Below are positions 1 to 11,567 of a stretch of 64,000 nt of DNA, one piece after another (the stretch's first letter is position 1; each line of letters opens with the position of its first letter). This DNA is from Odobenus rosmarus divergens. Its lineage: Eukaryota; Chordata; Mammalia; Carnivora; Odobenidae. The position numbers and the translations under genes are program-made. Location of the stretch: NCBI RefSeq assembly GCF_000321225.1, contig NW_004451893.1, positions 261,209 to 325,208 of the forward strand. Direction: 5' to 3'. Under the pieces are notes generated by a model, which did not search any database, had not been told where the DNA came from, and saw nothing but the letters and a program-made list of their open reading frames with translations.

Positions 1-117
1 GCGCTGTGAGATCAAGCCCCAAGTCAGGCTCTGCGTGGGGCGTGGAGTCTGCTTAAGATTCTCTCTCTCCCTCTCCCCCTGTCCCTCCCCCACTCTCTCT
101 CTCTAAAAAAGAAAAGT
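1..117 (+). mobile_element. CAN SINE (SINEC), cut by window start
   Basis: This is the 3' half of a carnivore tRNA-derived SINE. It shows the B-box-like segment ctgtgagatcaagcccc, the 'gtggagtctgcttaagattctctctc' region, the CT-rich tract and an A-rich end. The head lies outside the window. The 'gcttaagattctc' wording marks an older subfamily, the same type as the copy at 22006. Confidence 0.85.
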
Positions 118-227
118 TTTAATATTAGTTTAAATTCTCATAATTTGCTTTTTTACCTTCCCCCAACCCATTTGTTTCTTTTTGTTTGTTTATTTTTCAC
201 TCTGCTTCTCCCAAATCTGGCATTTCT

Positions 228-422
228 TTTTAAAGATTTTATTTATTTATTTGAGAAAGAGTGAGAGAGAGAGATTGAGATCATGAGCTGGGGGGAGTGG
301 TAGAGGGAGAAGCAGATGCCCTCCTAAGCAGGGAGCCCAATGTAGGACTCAATCCCAGGACCCCAGGATCATGACCTGAGCCAAAGGCAGACACTTAACC
401 AACTGAGCCGCCCAGGTGCCCA
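228..422 (-). mobile_element. CAN SINE, minus strand, with 16-bp target-site duplication
   Basis: A complete SINE reads on the minus strand, from the head (gagccgcccaggtgccc on the plus strand) to the aaagattttatttatttattt tail. A perfect 16-bp duplication, caaatctggcatttct, flanks it at 212-227 and 423-438, so its borders are well fixed. Confidence 0.93.
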
Positions 423-438
423 CAAATCTGGCATTTCT

Positions 439-1960
439 CGAAATCCAGCTCAGGCTGTGTATTCTTCAGTAAAAGCTTCCCGACTACTTCTATCCACTAA
501 AGCACTAACACCACTTAGCTCCTAAATGTGGGTTGCCTTGTGTGAGTCTGAGTTAGTCTTGTGGCCCGACTAGCTTGGATTAAGGGCAGATACTAAACCT
601 TATATTTGGGGGTAAACCCCACATTGGCTGGCCTAAAGCTGGGCTCAGTCAGTGCTTCTTAACTGATGGACATGCTTGTTGGTAGACTGGAAGAGATTGG
701 TGAAAAGGGTTCTGAAATGTGCCAATGTAAAGAAGAGGTGGTGTATTTGCCCTATTTTTTCCTTTAAAGCTCTTCTGCATAGTTTGAAATACCTCATTTT
801 ACCCTTTAGGAAGAGCTGTCTTAAGAGAAATTTTTCTCCCAGTTGAAGAATTTCACGTTAGGTAGTCATTCGAGAACAATCAGTGCAAATGCTAGCGGAT
901 AGTTTACCCCCAAAAGAGACTTAATAAAATAAAACCCAATACATGGAATTAATCTTGGAACTCTGCATCTCCTCCCACTGCACTAATTGAAGGGGGCAGT
1001 AGGGTGGGAAAATATCAAGAAGAAAATGTCAGTTGTTAGCTTTCAAAATTTTGCCTGGGGAGCCACGTACAAACCGTCTCATTTTCGGCTTGTCCCTGCT
1101 GGTTTAATGCAGGGTGAGAGCCAAATTCAAAGGGAGTCTCATTGAGCTGCCGTTTGCTTATTAGTTTCCTCTTATACACCGGTCTTTCCAAATGCTTAAA
1201 ACTGGTGCTTTTTCAGACCAGGGGAAGAGCCACCGCAAAGGTGGAAAGAGTCCAAGGAAAGTTTCTCCATCTTTCTTCTCCCGTTGGGAAGCACAGGGAA
1301 ATCATCACTGTGGTGAAGCCTTCTCCCATCTGTTAGTCGTCCTGGGAAGGAGACTCCCCAGCATCCCCCTGGATCAGATTTTACAATAATAGCCCCCAGA
1401 AGCAGAAACATCCCTCCTCATCAACCCACCCAGAAAGCCTTCCCCCCTGCAGTTGCCTTGGTCATGGACACTTTTGCTCAATATCTTCTGTGTTTGTAAC
1501 CCCCATGATTTGTCTCTCAGCCTTCTCTTCTCCAGGGAAACTAATCCCTGGAGAGGATGGGTCACGGAAGTACAATTGTCTGGCATTCAGGCAGAGCATA
1601 AAAGAGCCCCAAATACAGAACATTCCGCCTTTGCCTGCTGGAGCTTCCCACAGAGCCTCTCCTAGTGGGTCTTTGAAGACTTCCCCAGAGCCAACTCTTC
1701 AATCGGACAAGTGAGGCCTCACGATAGAGAAACACTGTTCTCTGCTTTAAACACTGGTTGGGAAGGTAGAAAGAGTAACAGCAAGAGAGAGTTTGGTGAG
1801 ACTTAAGGAAGAACTGCAGGAACCAAGAGGTTGGAAGCATTATGAAGCCTTTGCCCCCAGACAGTCATTACTCTTGGACGGTTCCACTGTTCACCTGCAG
1901 CGAAGCAAGTGAACCAAATGACCTCTTGAAATCCCTTCCAGTTATAGTGTCCTTTGATTC
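439..1960. other. Mostly unique DNA
   Basis: I recognise no gene and no clear repeat here. Short open frames between 1142 and 1840 overlap on both strands without coding character. The stretch 1930-1965 (gacctcttgaaatcccttcc) vaguely recalls the end of a MIR-type SINE, too weakly to call. Confidence 0.5.
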
Positions 1961-2939
1961 TAGACACCCAGCAAGTTTTCCTTCTGCTCTGCTTGTACTC
2001 TGAACTCCATGTGAGTGATCTTGGCTGGGCTTTAATCACTCAGTCTCTAGATTTCCTCAACTGTAAAACACAGGTGGTTGTAACGGGTGACAAGTCCGAG
2101 TGTCCAGGAAGCAGTAGGACCCATTGTTGCCAGATTTCTGCTAAACGAGGAGTGCTTTTGAGATGGTTGATAATGGTGCGTGGCTCAGTTCCTACAGACG
2201 GGCCCAGCATAGAGAGGTTGGGTGGATGTTTTCCAGAGTATCCAAAGAATGTTTTCCTCCAGGAATAACACATTTTGGTATTCTTTTAGGTGTGCTATGA
2301 ATAAGAGGGACTTCTTTTTCCAAAAGGGAGCTCTGAAGCAGCTTATATTCCTTTTCCCCAACACCCTGAAATGCCTTCTAACTACGGGATGAGTTAAACA
2401 TATATATGATGCCGGATACGCACTGTCTCTCAACAAGTACTTATTTCCTGATTGAAGTTGTGGGGGTCCATCTCCTGCCTGCATTGGAAATGCTCATATT
2501 CATATTCTGTGGCTTTGGGAGAAAAGACGAGAAGGGATAGCAGCACAGAGAAGCCCCTCTGGGAAGCCACAGCAAAGATCATGACTTTGAGCCCCAGGTT
2601 TTGTAAACAAGCAACCACAACCACAAACCACAGGGCATTAGGAGTAAATGCATGGCAAACAGAGGGAGCCACGTGTCACACATTTCCCTATCTTGTCTAC
2701 TACAGAGAAATACAAAGGGCAAATGGCCTTGGTTTTGAAAATGAGGGACAGAGAGGTCTGACAGCTATTATCCAAATGGCAGGTTTGTCTGTATAAATCA
2801 CTGAGCGGTGTTCCCAAGCACAGACAGGAGCCACACTCCATTCTTCAAGGTGGGCACTTGCGTAATGGAAGATAACTAGCTGTTTGAGCAAGAATACCAA
2901 TGTCTTTGTACTTCTACTTGTATAGCGAGAAGATCATTG
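1961..2939. other. Unique DNA with a weak MIR-like trace
   Basis: Around 2010-2080 the order 'tgatcttggctgggctttaatcactcagtctctagatttcctcaactgtaaaa' follows the MIR middle, but it is too eroded for a firm call. The rest holds no recognisable feature. Confidence 0.4.
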
Positions 2940-3085
2940 GGTCCGAGTCAGGAAACCCGAGTGCTAGCCCTGGCTCTTTGACAGATGGTTATTGTCACCT
3001 TAAACAAGTCGCTTTCTCTCTCCAGGTCTCAGTCCCCTGTCTGCTAATTTAGGGATTAATCCATGATGATTCAGATGTTGGGGCC
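2940..3085 (+). repeat. MIR SINE fragment
   Basis: The order 'gagtcaggaaacccgagtgctagccctggctc' then 'aaacaagtcgctttctctctccaggtctcag' then 'tctgctaatttaggga' follows the MIR consensus (description, 'ctctgccac', 'cttgggcaagt', 'cctcagtttcctcatctgtaaaatg'). The copy is strongly diverged. Confidence 0.6.
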
Positions 3086-4431
3086 CCACACTAGACCTCT
3101 GGAAGCAGGCTCCAGAAGTGGGGCCTGGACAAGTGAAGTTCGAAAAAGCTCCGCCATGGGATTCTGATGTCCCCACCGAAAAAACTACTAGATTCAGAGG
3201 TTGGTGACTTCTAGGATTCTCCAGGATTGAGAAGAAAGAAAACAATTCCGTAGGTGGCTCTATCAAGTTGACAGTTTATCATTTAGCTGAATTTAGGGCA
3301 CTTCATCTCCAAGCGTGGTTGGGGGCTCAACCGCTCATTTGCACACTTTCCCCAGGTAGTGTTTGGGCTTGGTTCTGAAAGTTTATACTGTATAATGGGA
3401 ATGCCAGTGTTCTCAAGCCTTGAATACATTAAAAAATAATTAAGATAATTCTATAATTACCAGACATGACTTCACTGGGTTACCCTTATTCTAAAGGAAT
3501 CTGCTGAGAATGCTTATTTTCCCCTTCTGGAGATGTGATCTACAACCTCAAAAATTCTCTACGAGGGACTTCGGAGAGAACTGTCCAGCTGAGCTACACG
3601 CACAGCTCTTCTTAGTCTGAGTCCTTTCCCTAGAAGGTCTTGTACGCATCTGTGGGTTGAGAATGGTAATGAAATAAAGGTAGCATTTGGCCAGAGAACC
3701 CCGGAAGGCCCAGATCCTGGCCTCTGGCCAGCAACTCTTCTCCATGAGCTCCTCCAAGCAAACCCATTCTCAGAGAACAATGGCCGATGGCAAAGACTGA
3801 CTCTGAGACACATGCCCTGAACCCCAACGTGGAGCCCATTGTCCAGGCTGGACAGAGCTCGTGCAGAACCCCTTTGACTTAGGCACGAGGCAGCTTATTT
3901 CTCCTTATCCTTTTCCCCTAAGTCACCCCCAGGTCCAGATCACTGTGTTCAGCAGAGAGGAATGTCCAGGCAACAAGAAGAGAGCACAAGCAGCAGGATG
4001 GATGCCAGGGCAAAAGGGCATTTGTGTCACTACCAAAAGCAGAGCTGGTCCAGCCTGCCCACCCCAGGCCTCCCTGGTGGGGGCAGCTATGGCCTTTTTG
4101 ACTTGAGAGACAAGGGGAAAGAGTCTAAAGAAGGAATGCCGGAGAGAGCCAAAGAGAAGGCAGGGGCTAACTCTCCAGGAGAGAGTGTCCAAAGAGAGGT
4201 AAAAATGCTGGCCTACATTCTGCTTAGAGGCAGCTGGAAAGTTCTTGGTGATCATGGTATCTCCCCTGCCAGGTAAGTTCTTGGGAAGAAACCGGGGCAC
4301 CCCCAAGGACCACTCTCTGGGGTTGAGTTCCCACCAAGTGTACCCCTCCTGTTAAGGGCAGACACTGTGCCATTTCCCCCTGTATTCCTAGGACTAGCAT
4401 AGTGGCTGGCATACTGTGGGTCCTAGGTGTT
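3086..4431. other. Unique DNA, no gene seen
   Basis: This stretch has no recognisable repeat. Overlapping small open frames at 3548-4306 lie on both strands and lack any family resemblance. The part at 3420-3470 is AT-rich. Confidence 0.5.
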
Positions 4432-4809
4432 TGTTATGGACTGAATGTCTTGTCCCCCTCAAAATTCATATGTTAGAGCCCTAGCTCCCAATCTGATGGT
4501 GTTTAGAGATAGGGCCTTTGAGAGGTCATCAGGGTTAGATAAGGTCACGAGGTTGGGGCTTTTATGATAGAATTAGTACCCTTAAGAGAAGAGAAACCAG
4601 AAAGCTTGCTTTTGTCTCAGCATGCACACAGAGGACATGATGGGAGGACAAGATGGCAGCACCTGCAAGCCAAGAGACGTCAGAATGAAACCCACCTTTG
4701 CTGGCACCTTGATCTTGGACTTCCGGCCTCCAGAGCTGTGAGAAATACATTTTTGTTGTTTAAGCCACCCAGTCTGTAGTATTCTGTTATGGCAGCCTGA
4801 GCTAAGACA
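4432..4809 (+). mobile_element. Solitary MLT1-type LTR (ERVL-MaLR)
   Basis: A near full-length LTR starts tgttatggactgaatgt and ends ctaagaca. In between it has 'aaaattcatatgttagagccctagc', 'ggcctttgagaggtcatc', 'accttgatcttggacttccg' and 'agctgtgagaaatacat', all in the order of the MLT1A/B consensus. There is no internal retroviral sequence, so it is a solo LTR. It carries no protein. Confidence 0.9.
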
Positions 4810-4943
4810 GTTCTCCATACATTTTAATGGAATGATTGAAAGATGGAACAAATCCATTTGATTTTGCTTTCCTGGGAGTTATAGCAAGATGTGCATAATA
4901 CCACATCATTGAGATGCAAAGGATGCCCAACTCAAACAGTCTT

Positions 4944-5145
4944 TTTTTTTTTTTTAAAGATTTTATTCATTTATTTAACAGAGAGAGGCACAGCGAGAGA
5001 GGAACACAAGCAGGGGGAGTGTGAGAGGGAGAAGCAGGCTTCCCCACAGAGGCGGAAGCCCGATGCGGGGCTTGATCCCAGGACCCTGGGATCATGACCT
5101 GAGCCGAAGGCAGACGCTTAACGACCGAGCCACCCAGGCGCCCCT
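4944..5145 (-). mobile_element. CAN SINE, minus strand, with 16-bp target-site duplication
   Basis: A full SINE on the minus strand with a T-run (antisense A tail) at its left end. The duplication caactcaaacagtctt occurs at 4928-4943 and 5146-5161. The open frame at 4891-5097, ending in a DAGLDPRTLGS-like peptide, is the SINE read backwards and not a gene. Confidence 0.94.
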
Positions 5146-5161
5146 CAACTCAAACAGTCTT

Positions 5162-5345
5162 AGGCAAAAATGGAGGATGTATTTGTTCATGTAACTGAAA
5201 AGTCAGAAATGAATCTTTGGGCACAGCTGGGTTGAAAGGACCAACACTGTCTTCAGAAATGTTTCTCCCTCCATCTCTCTGCTCTGCTTTGTTCTGTTGA
5301 TTTCATACTCAGCAGCATTTTTTCCAAGCTTATTCTTGACCAACT
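5162..5345. repeat. Old interspersed repeat, family not named
   Basis: The order 'gtatttgttcatgtaactgaaaagtcagaaatg', 'ctttgggcacagctgggtt' and 'ctccatctctctgctctgcttt' matches a widespread mammalian repeat I know by sequence but cannot name. The SINE at 4944 was inserted next to it. A possible relative lies at 46430-46676. Confidence 0.45.
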
Positions 5346-5839
5346 TAACAACCCCAGTTAGAAGAGAACATTGCTTTTCCAATAGTTCCAGCAGAAGTTC
5401 TGTGGTTGACTCTCATTGGATAAACTTGGGACATTTGTGCCCCGAATGCCCTTGTGGCCAGAGATGGGAGGCGTGGACAGGTTATGTGCTCCTCCACAGA
5501 GGTGGTGGGGCCAGCCTCACAGGACCCTCATGGCCTCAGGAGAGGGAGGGAGGGCTCCCTAAGGGCAAACCAGGCCCCCTTACCTGAACTAGGAGACTGG
5601 ATACTGCTCAGGCAAAGCACACATAGACACAGCAGGTGTCCAACACAGGTAGTATGGGACTCTCGTGGATTAGTATGAACAGCAAAGCTTTAAATTAAGA
5701 TTTTGTTTATATATTGCTGTTAAGGTTAATTTTGAGGTTAATTATTTGGCTTTAATTGAAATAATTAGAAATGAGAAAATGAAAATATGCTTGAGTTTTA
5801 ATCAGTATGCTTGAATTTCATTCTAAAGGCTTATCCAAT
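5346..5839. other. Unique DNA
   Basis: No gene or clear repeat is visible. The right half (5690-5840) becomes AT-rich and merges into the L1M relic that follows. Confidence 0.45.
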
Positions 5840-6395
5840 TGTATCTTTTTATCTTTCTTCTGGTTATGTAAGTAATGCTCATTATATTTTTTAAAGAAAA
5901 TATAGCAAAGTATGAGGAAGAAAACAAGCATCCCTTATAATCCTAAATATATTAACTACTAAAATTTTTTCTATAACCTTTCAAGCTGTTTTTCTATTTT
6001 ATATATATGCTATATGTTGTGCAATTTATTTTATAGAATGTATTTTAAGGAATATGATTGTTAAATATTGTTTCATGTTTATAACTATCTAAATCATTGC
6101 TTTTAATAACTACATAGTATGACATTTATTAACAAATCGATGGACATTAAGATTGTTTCTAGTCTATTTCTATTATAAATAATGCTCCCGTGGGCATCCT
6201 TGACCATACAGCTTTACACCCTTGTGAGAGTATTTCTCTATGACAAATTCCAGAAGTGAACTTGCTGCCACCAAAGGTACAGGAAATTTTAATATGATGC
6301 ATATAAAAATTGGCTGTTTTTGTCTTTTGCCCATTTTTAAATTTTCTTGTTGATTTATAAAAGTTCTTTACATATTAAGGATATTACCCTAGGTT
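5840..6395 (-). mobile_element. Old L1M fragment, first part (antisense)
   Basis: The plus strand reads as antisense L1: 'taactacatagtatgacatttattaacaaatcgatggacattaagattgtttct', 'aataatgctcccgtgggcatcc' and 'ttttgtcttttgcccatttttaaattttcttgttgatttataaaagttctttacatattaaggatatta'. These follow L1M ORF2/3' sequence. It continues at 7034 after an inserted LTR. Confidence 0.75.
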
Positions 6396-7033
6396 GAGTT
6401 CTCCAGAAATAGACTCTGAGACAGATTCCCATGCAGGAGTTTATTGGGGGAGCGCTCTTGGGATCAATACCTAAGAAGGAATGAAAAAAAGCAGGATTGG
6501 GCAGAAGACCTCACTCAGCTGATTCCACAGGAAGCTCTGGAGCTAGGGTGACCCTTCATAGTTCTGCCTTGAGGCAAGAGGGTGAGGCTTTTATTTTTTA
6601 TTTATTTTTAAATTTTTAAATTTTTTAAAGTTTTTATTTATTTATTCATCGGAGAGAGAGAAAGGAGAAAGAGCACAAGCAGGGGGGACGGCAGGCAGAG
6701 GGAGAGGCAGGCTCCCTGCTGAGCAAGGAGCCCGACGCAGGGCTCCATCCCAGGACATAGGATCATGACCTGAGCCAAAGGCAGCTGCTTAACTGGCTGA
6801 GCCACCCAGGCGTCCCAGGGTGAGGCTTTTATAACCCTTTAGTGACAAGTCACTGGATGAGGGTTGTCCCCAGGGAGTGGGGATGACCAGGTAGAGTGAC
6901 TCTTTTCAGCTACGAATAGTTGAGAGGAGCCTAGCTGTGAGCTCTGAGACACCAACACACTGACCTGACAGCCGGGGGGTTGACCGCAACCCTGAAGGTG
7001 GGATCCGGTCAGCATATCCCAGCAGCCACTACA
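6396..7033 (-). mobile_element. Antisense solo LTR (probably ERVL-type) inside L1M, itself split by a SINE
   Basis: Removing the SINE at 6595-6816 leaves about 400 bp whose minus strand looks like an LTR. It starts TGTAGTGGCTGC and has a TATAAAA box (plus 6827-6833). Downstream of that it has AATAAA (plus 6440-6445) and the ending TCTCAGAGTCTATTTCTGGAGAACTCA, typical of ERVL-class LTRs. The L1M sequence resumes on both sides, so this is a later insertion. The subfamily and exact ends are uncertain, and I saw no clean flanking duplication. Confidence 0.6.
6595..6816 (-). mobile_element. CAN SINE, minus strand, 16-bp target-site duplication
   Basis: A full-length minus-strand SINE with an AT-rich tail. 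The duplication agggtgaggcttttat occurs at 6579-6594 and 6817-6832. It inserted at the TATA box of the antisense LTR, so the box sequence is now present in both duplication copies. Confidence 0.94.
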
Positions 7034-7490
7034 AATATCTTCAACTATGATACGTGTTGTAGATGTTTTTTTCCACTTTGTCATTTGTCTATTGACTTGT
7101 TTATAATTATTCTTTGTTTGTTGTATTGAGTTTTTAAGATGTTTTATACAATCAAAGCAATTTTTTTCTTTCCGATTTCTGACTTTTGAATCATCCTTAA
7201 ACGTCCTTCCTCGCTCTAAGATTAATTTTAAACATCTCGTTTTTGTTCCCATTTAAGTCTTTAATCCTTTTAGAGTTTATTTTGATTTGAGGTATGAAGC
7301 AGGTATCTTTTGTAATGATAAAGACCCGTTTTTTTCCCGACACCATTTATTAAATAGTGCATCTTTCCCCCCATGGATTTGAAAATGCCATCTTTAGCAA
7401 AACTAATGAACTCTGTATAGTTCATTCTAGCTTTCTGTGATGTGCCATAGATCTGTTTATACTTGCACTCATGTGACACTGGTTTACTTT
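7034..7490 (-). mobile_element. Old L1M fragment, second part (antisense)
   Basis: This is a continuation of the L1M at 5840-6395. It has 'ccactttgtcatttgtctattgacttg', 'tttaatccttttagagtttattttgatttgaggtatgaagcaggtatc' and 'gacaccatttattaaatagtgcatctttccccccatggatttgaaaatgcc', in L1M ORF2 antisense order. It is too diverged to hold an open frame. Confidence 0.75.
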
Positions 7491-7494
7491 ATTT

Positions 7495-7960
7495 CATTTT
7501 TTAATTTATAAACTAATTTTTCCCCAATGCCCTCAGGCTGCCCTTGCAGTCAGACCTCCCCTGCCCTTTAACCCCTGGCACCACTGACCTGTTTTCTGTC
7601 CCTGTTGTTTTGCCTTTTCCAGAATGTCAAACAAATGGAATCATACAGTATGCATGATTTTGAGGCTGGCTTCTTTCACTCAGCATCATGTCCTTAAGAT
7701 CCATCCGAATTGTCACCTGTATCAACGGTTCCTTCCTTTTGATTGCTGTCTAGCATTCCGCTGCATGAACGTACCACAGTTTGTTTATTCATTTCCAGGC
7801 TGCGGGACATTTGAGTTGCTTCCAGCTTCTAGTGATGATGAATCGAAGTACTGTAAATATTCAGTGTTTGTGTGAACATAGGTCTTCATTTCACTTGGAT
7901 AATTACCTAGGGGTGGAATTTTGGGGTCATACTTTTAACAACCCCATATATATATGTATC
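7495..7960 (-). mobile_element. Second old L1M fragment (antisense 3' region)
   Basis: The order 'aatggaatcatacagtatgc', 'ggcttctttcactcagcatcatg', 'tgtttattcatttccaggctgcgg' and 'acctaggggtggaattttggggtcat' is the antisense of the L1M ORF2 end. It repeats a more 3' part of L1 than the neighbouring fragment, so it is a separate copy or a rearranged piece. Confidence 0.75.
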
Positions 7961-9263
7961 TGAACATCTGTAATGTGTATTAATATATGAAAAGGAAAGT
8001 GGCTGCCTCATTAGCTTATGACTCTTCTTGGTCTTCTCTTTCTCTTCTTCTGCCTTGTCCTCTGTTCCCCACTAGAATATTGAGTGGAGTTGCATGGAAT
8101 TTGCCGACTGATTTGGTAGAAAGCCACCTATCCTAAGTCTTGATACTTTTTAACAAGGCAAGAAGTTCCTAAAACTGAATCGTGAGTAGCCCCCAAATCT
8201 GATAGACAGTTTGCGATTTTACTAATTGTTCCTTTACAGGCAAGGGCAAGTACTTTGTAGCCTTAATTTATATGGGACGAAGTCATCTCTTTAGCAGGCA
8301 AGGCCTCAACTCCCGGGTGGGCCAAATTCCTCTGAGTCAGGCGAGCGCTCTCGCATGAAACCAGTGGGCAGTGTACCCTGGAGTCAGGTCACCAGAAAAG
8401 TATAGGTGATCCTGGGAACCACCACTATTGTTCTCAAGAGTAGTCCACCCTCTAGAATCTCCTCATTCTGGTGCGTAGTTCAGGGTAAATCATGGGGTAA
8501 ATGCATCCCATTAGGACACTGGAATTTCCAGTCTTGTCTTGGAGACAAGATGACATTCAGGCATGAAGAACATACGCTTCTCCAACTTCCTTCACTAGTT
8601 ACTTCCAATATGTATCAATTCTCACTATCTGCATGTCTAACCAAAAACTTGTTTTAAACACATTTTAAACACATTTCCTCTTAGCCTTTCCTTGAAACGA
8701 CACTAGCAAACTCTTGCAAAACTAGAACTACTCGTTCACAGCCAGCCCCGAGCAGGGTGCTTTCATCAGGGTAGGCGATTCCAATTATGTTGTTTATCCA
8801 CTTAGGCACACTGAGTCTCGGCCCCCTCACGGACTTCCTTTTAATTTGTTTGTCTCCCTTTGTTAATTGGATAAGCTCAGTGAAATGAGGAGTCTCTTAT
8901 GGAAGTGATTCCAAAGAGGAGGTCACTGCAAATTCACCGATGTGGGCTTCTCCCTGGTTTGCCAATAGTAAAATGGTCCAGAGAAGAATCCCGTCAGCAC
9001 TTTTACATGGGGGAAAGCTCAGCTGCTACTCCGTGCCCTAGGTCAGGGGAGATTCCGTTTCTTCTAAGGGTTCACAAGGTGCTCTGGCTTTCCAGCTTTT
9101 TAATCCACCCCATAGTTTTTGGCCCACAATAGTGATCTATCTACAGCCTGGCTTCCAAGTAGGACCTTTCTTCAGTCATCTATGCTTTCATTCCATCTGA
9201 GCTGAACTGATCACCTACTTTGTGTTGGAAATAAGACAGTTCTTGTCATTCAGGTCGTCATTT
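7961..9263. other. Unique DNA
   Basis: I recognise no gene or repeat. Open frames at 8406-8657 and 8899-9132 are short and isolated. The segment 8760-8890 contains several ATTA/TAAT-like motifs but nothing decisive. Confidence 0.45.
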
Positions 9264-9275
9264 ATGACTGGTTAT

Positions 9276-9486
9276 TTTTTTTTTAAGATTTTATTTATTT
9301 TGAGAGAGAGAGCGAGGGAGCACACGTGAGAGAGAAGAGCACAGGCAGAGGGGAGGGGCAGAGGGAGAGGGAGATGGAGACTCCCTGCCCAACAGGAAGC
9401 CTGACCCGGGACTCGATCCCAGGACCCTGAGACCATGACCTGAGCCGAAGGCAGATGCCCAAACTGACTGAGCCACCTAGGCGCCC
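9276..9486 (-). mobile_element. CAN SINE, minus strand, 12-bp target-site duplication
   Basis: A full minus-strand SINE flanked by tatgactggtta at 9264-9275 and 9487-9498. The open frames across it (9272-9691, 9291-9476) are explained by the SINE's long CT/GA tract. Confidence 0.93.
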
Positions 9487-9704
9487 TATGACTGGTTAGA
9501 AACCATGCTTTGGAGATTAAGAAGATTAAGAAGGCACTGCTGTCAAGCCAGGGATGAATCCAGATTTTATGGGGAGTGTAGCTAACACGGTTTGGGGGCC
9601 TCTTTAAGAAAAAGAACACAAAATTACGACACAGAATTAGACACAGGGCCTCGCCAGGGGGCATGTTAAGTGCAACACCCTGAAAGCTCATCTCACCGGC
9701 TTCT

Positions 9705-9929
9705 CAGAGGTCGGCCTCTGAGCCAGGCACACTTAGGTTCAAACCCTAGTTGTGTGATCTTGGGCAAGTGACTGACCTGCTCTCTGCTCTTGTCCTCATC
9801 TGCCAATAATTTTGGAAAATGGCAAGATGACAAAATACACCTGATAATGGTATTGGGCCAGCTCCAAGGATGAGGACAAGAACATTTAGCCCCGTGATTG
9901 GTGCACAACAAATGTTAGCTATTATTAGG
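9705..9929 (+). repeat. MIR SINE
   Basis: This is a good MIR match. It has 'cctctgagccaggcacacttaggttcaaaccctag', 'tgtgatcttgggcaagtgactgacctgctctctgc', 'cctcatctgccaataat' and the end 'gcacaacaaatgttagctattatta'. Confidence 0.8.
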
Positions 9930-10559
9930 AGCGTCATTATCGTTATGAGCTTTCACCCAGTCGGATTGCGTCACCACAAAACTGAGCTTCCTGAGCAGAA
10001 TTTAGGAAGGAGAGGGGGAATGAAGCCCAAGTTCACACAGCTGTGCTAACCTAGCTTGTCTATGGTACATACATGTGCGACGGTGAAGCTCAGCCCTGCG
10101 GCCCGGCAAGCAAGCGCACCGCAGAGAGCCGACCGCTGGCGTCCCTCCTGCTGCATTAAATGTCTTCTTGCCCCAAGAGCTGATTCATTCTGAGGTCATA
10201 AAGCATTTATCTTCAAAAACAGTATATTAATATCCGATTGTGCAATTAAACCAGACCTGTCTAGTTTTGCTTTCCTTGAGTGAAATATGTTCATTCAGCA
10301 TAAGTGGGAAGGATAAATACCAAGTATTTTTTTTTTTTTTCCAGTGCATGAGGAGTGGATGGGTGATAATAAAACAAGAAAGGCCATTTGGAAGCTATTA
10401 AATTACATCCTTGGTATTTGCACAGCACATTCCCCTGATTTTGATGCCATGATGTCCCTATAAAGTAAATATATACTTCCATATTGCCAATTTACAGATT
10501 TTTAACTTGGCATTCTAACCACATTTTCTTTCTTCTTTTTTTTTTTTCTTTTTAAGGTC
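9930..10559. other. Unique DNA
   Basis: No gene is seen. A T-run at 10328-10342 and an AT-rich tract at 10500-10550 are the only low-complexity parts. A small CpG-bearing patch lies at 10076-10140. Confidence 0.45.
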
Positions 10560-11110
10560 AAAAACTCCCCCTCTTCCCAAATAATTAAATATTCTCTATC
10601 TTAAAGCCTGTTATGGACATCAACCCTGAGAGTCAGTTTCTCACCCGTATCTCCCTCTGGGAGACAAGGATAGGGCGATTGGAAAATAAATTGATAAGTT
10701 ATCAGAGAAGACCGCTGCTACTTCTTCCCTTTGAAAGTTTCTTTTTGAGATCTTAGTGGCTTTTGAAGCCTGAGATATCTGAAAGTCTGATAAACAATAT
10801 ACAATTATGCTTCAGCTAACTAGGATTAATGGCAGCTCCAAGGGGTGGTTGGGAGGAGGCAATGATTTAATTAACCCATAATTTCCAATAGCCGCCTCTG
10901 GCTGTGCCAAATAGCCATACAATCTGAGAAACAGCATACTTGCTGTGTAAACATGATTGCAAGACAAGCTTCCAGCCTCCATTCCTAACAGATTTCTGGC
11001 CCTTAAGCCCCTCCTGTGTAGAAACTCTGACTAGCAAAGCAGGCTAGAATGTTCTATTAATAAAAGTTAATTGGATTATCTAAAGGTTAACCAGAAAAAC
11101 TTATTGTTTC
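10560..11110. promoter_or_regulatory. Candidate noncoding regulatory block (AT-rich, repeat-free)
   Basis: The block has no repeats and no open frames. It carries a cluster of motifs typical of developmental enhancers: TAATTA/TTAATTAA-like sites (aatgatttaattaacccataatttcc, ggattaatggc) and a forkhead-like tgtaaacatg. That it is an enhancer is inference; conservation cannot be tested here. Confidence 0.3.
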
Positions 11111-11195
11111 AAACTTTCTAGTACAAAACAACAACAACACCGTTCTGAAGATGTATTCATTCAGTTCTTGCCTTAGATAAAATGACCCTGAGGTA

Positions 11196-11262
11196 ATCTC
11201 AGTCTTAGAGCCCAGCCCAATGGCTGGTACAGAGAAGGAATTCAATAAATGTTTGATAATAT
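11196..11262 (+). repeat. L2/MIR 3' end fragment
   Basis: The string 'gagcccagcccaatggctggtacagagaaggaattcaataaatgtttgata' matches the shared L2/MIR 3' end ('gtgcctggcacatagtaggcgctcaataaatgtttg'). Confidence 0.6.
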
Positions 11263-11567
11263 AATTAACTAATGAGGTAGGGAGTGGAACAAAGACAGTG
11301 TTGGACTAGTTCACCAACTTTTTTTCTAGCCTTCTCTTTATCTATGTAACTGACATTAAGCATAATTACTTGAACATGACAAAAATATATGATTAAAAAA
11401 AATCCCACTCCTTGGACTCCAAGCTTTCAAAGCATCCCTAATTCTTTAGGTTCATTTAAAGTCATCGTTCTTTTAGAAGAGATACTGTTTTGTAGAAATA
11501 TTTACACTCAGGTAAACTCCAAAGATGTCTCAGGTGTGAGTTAGAAAAAGAAGTGGGTGAACTATCT

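Noticed and set aside
4432..4809. An internal provirus beside the MLT1 LTR
   Set aside because: No gag, pol or env-like sequence follows or precedes it; it is a solitary LTR.
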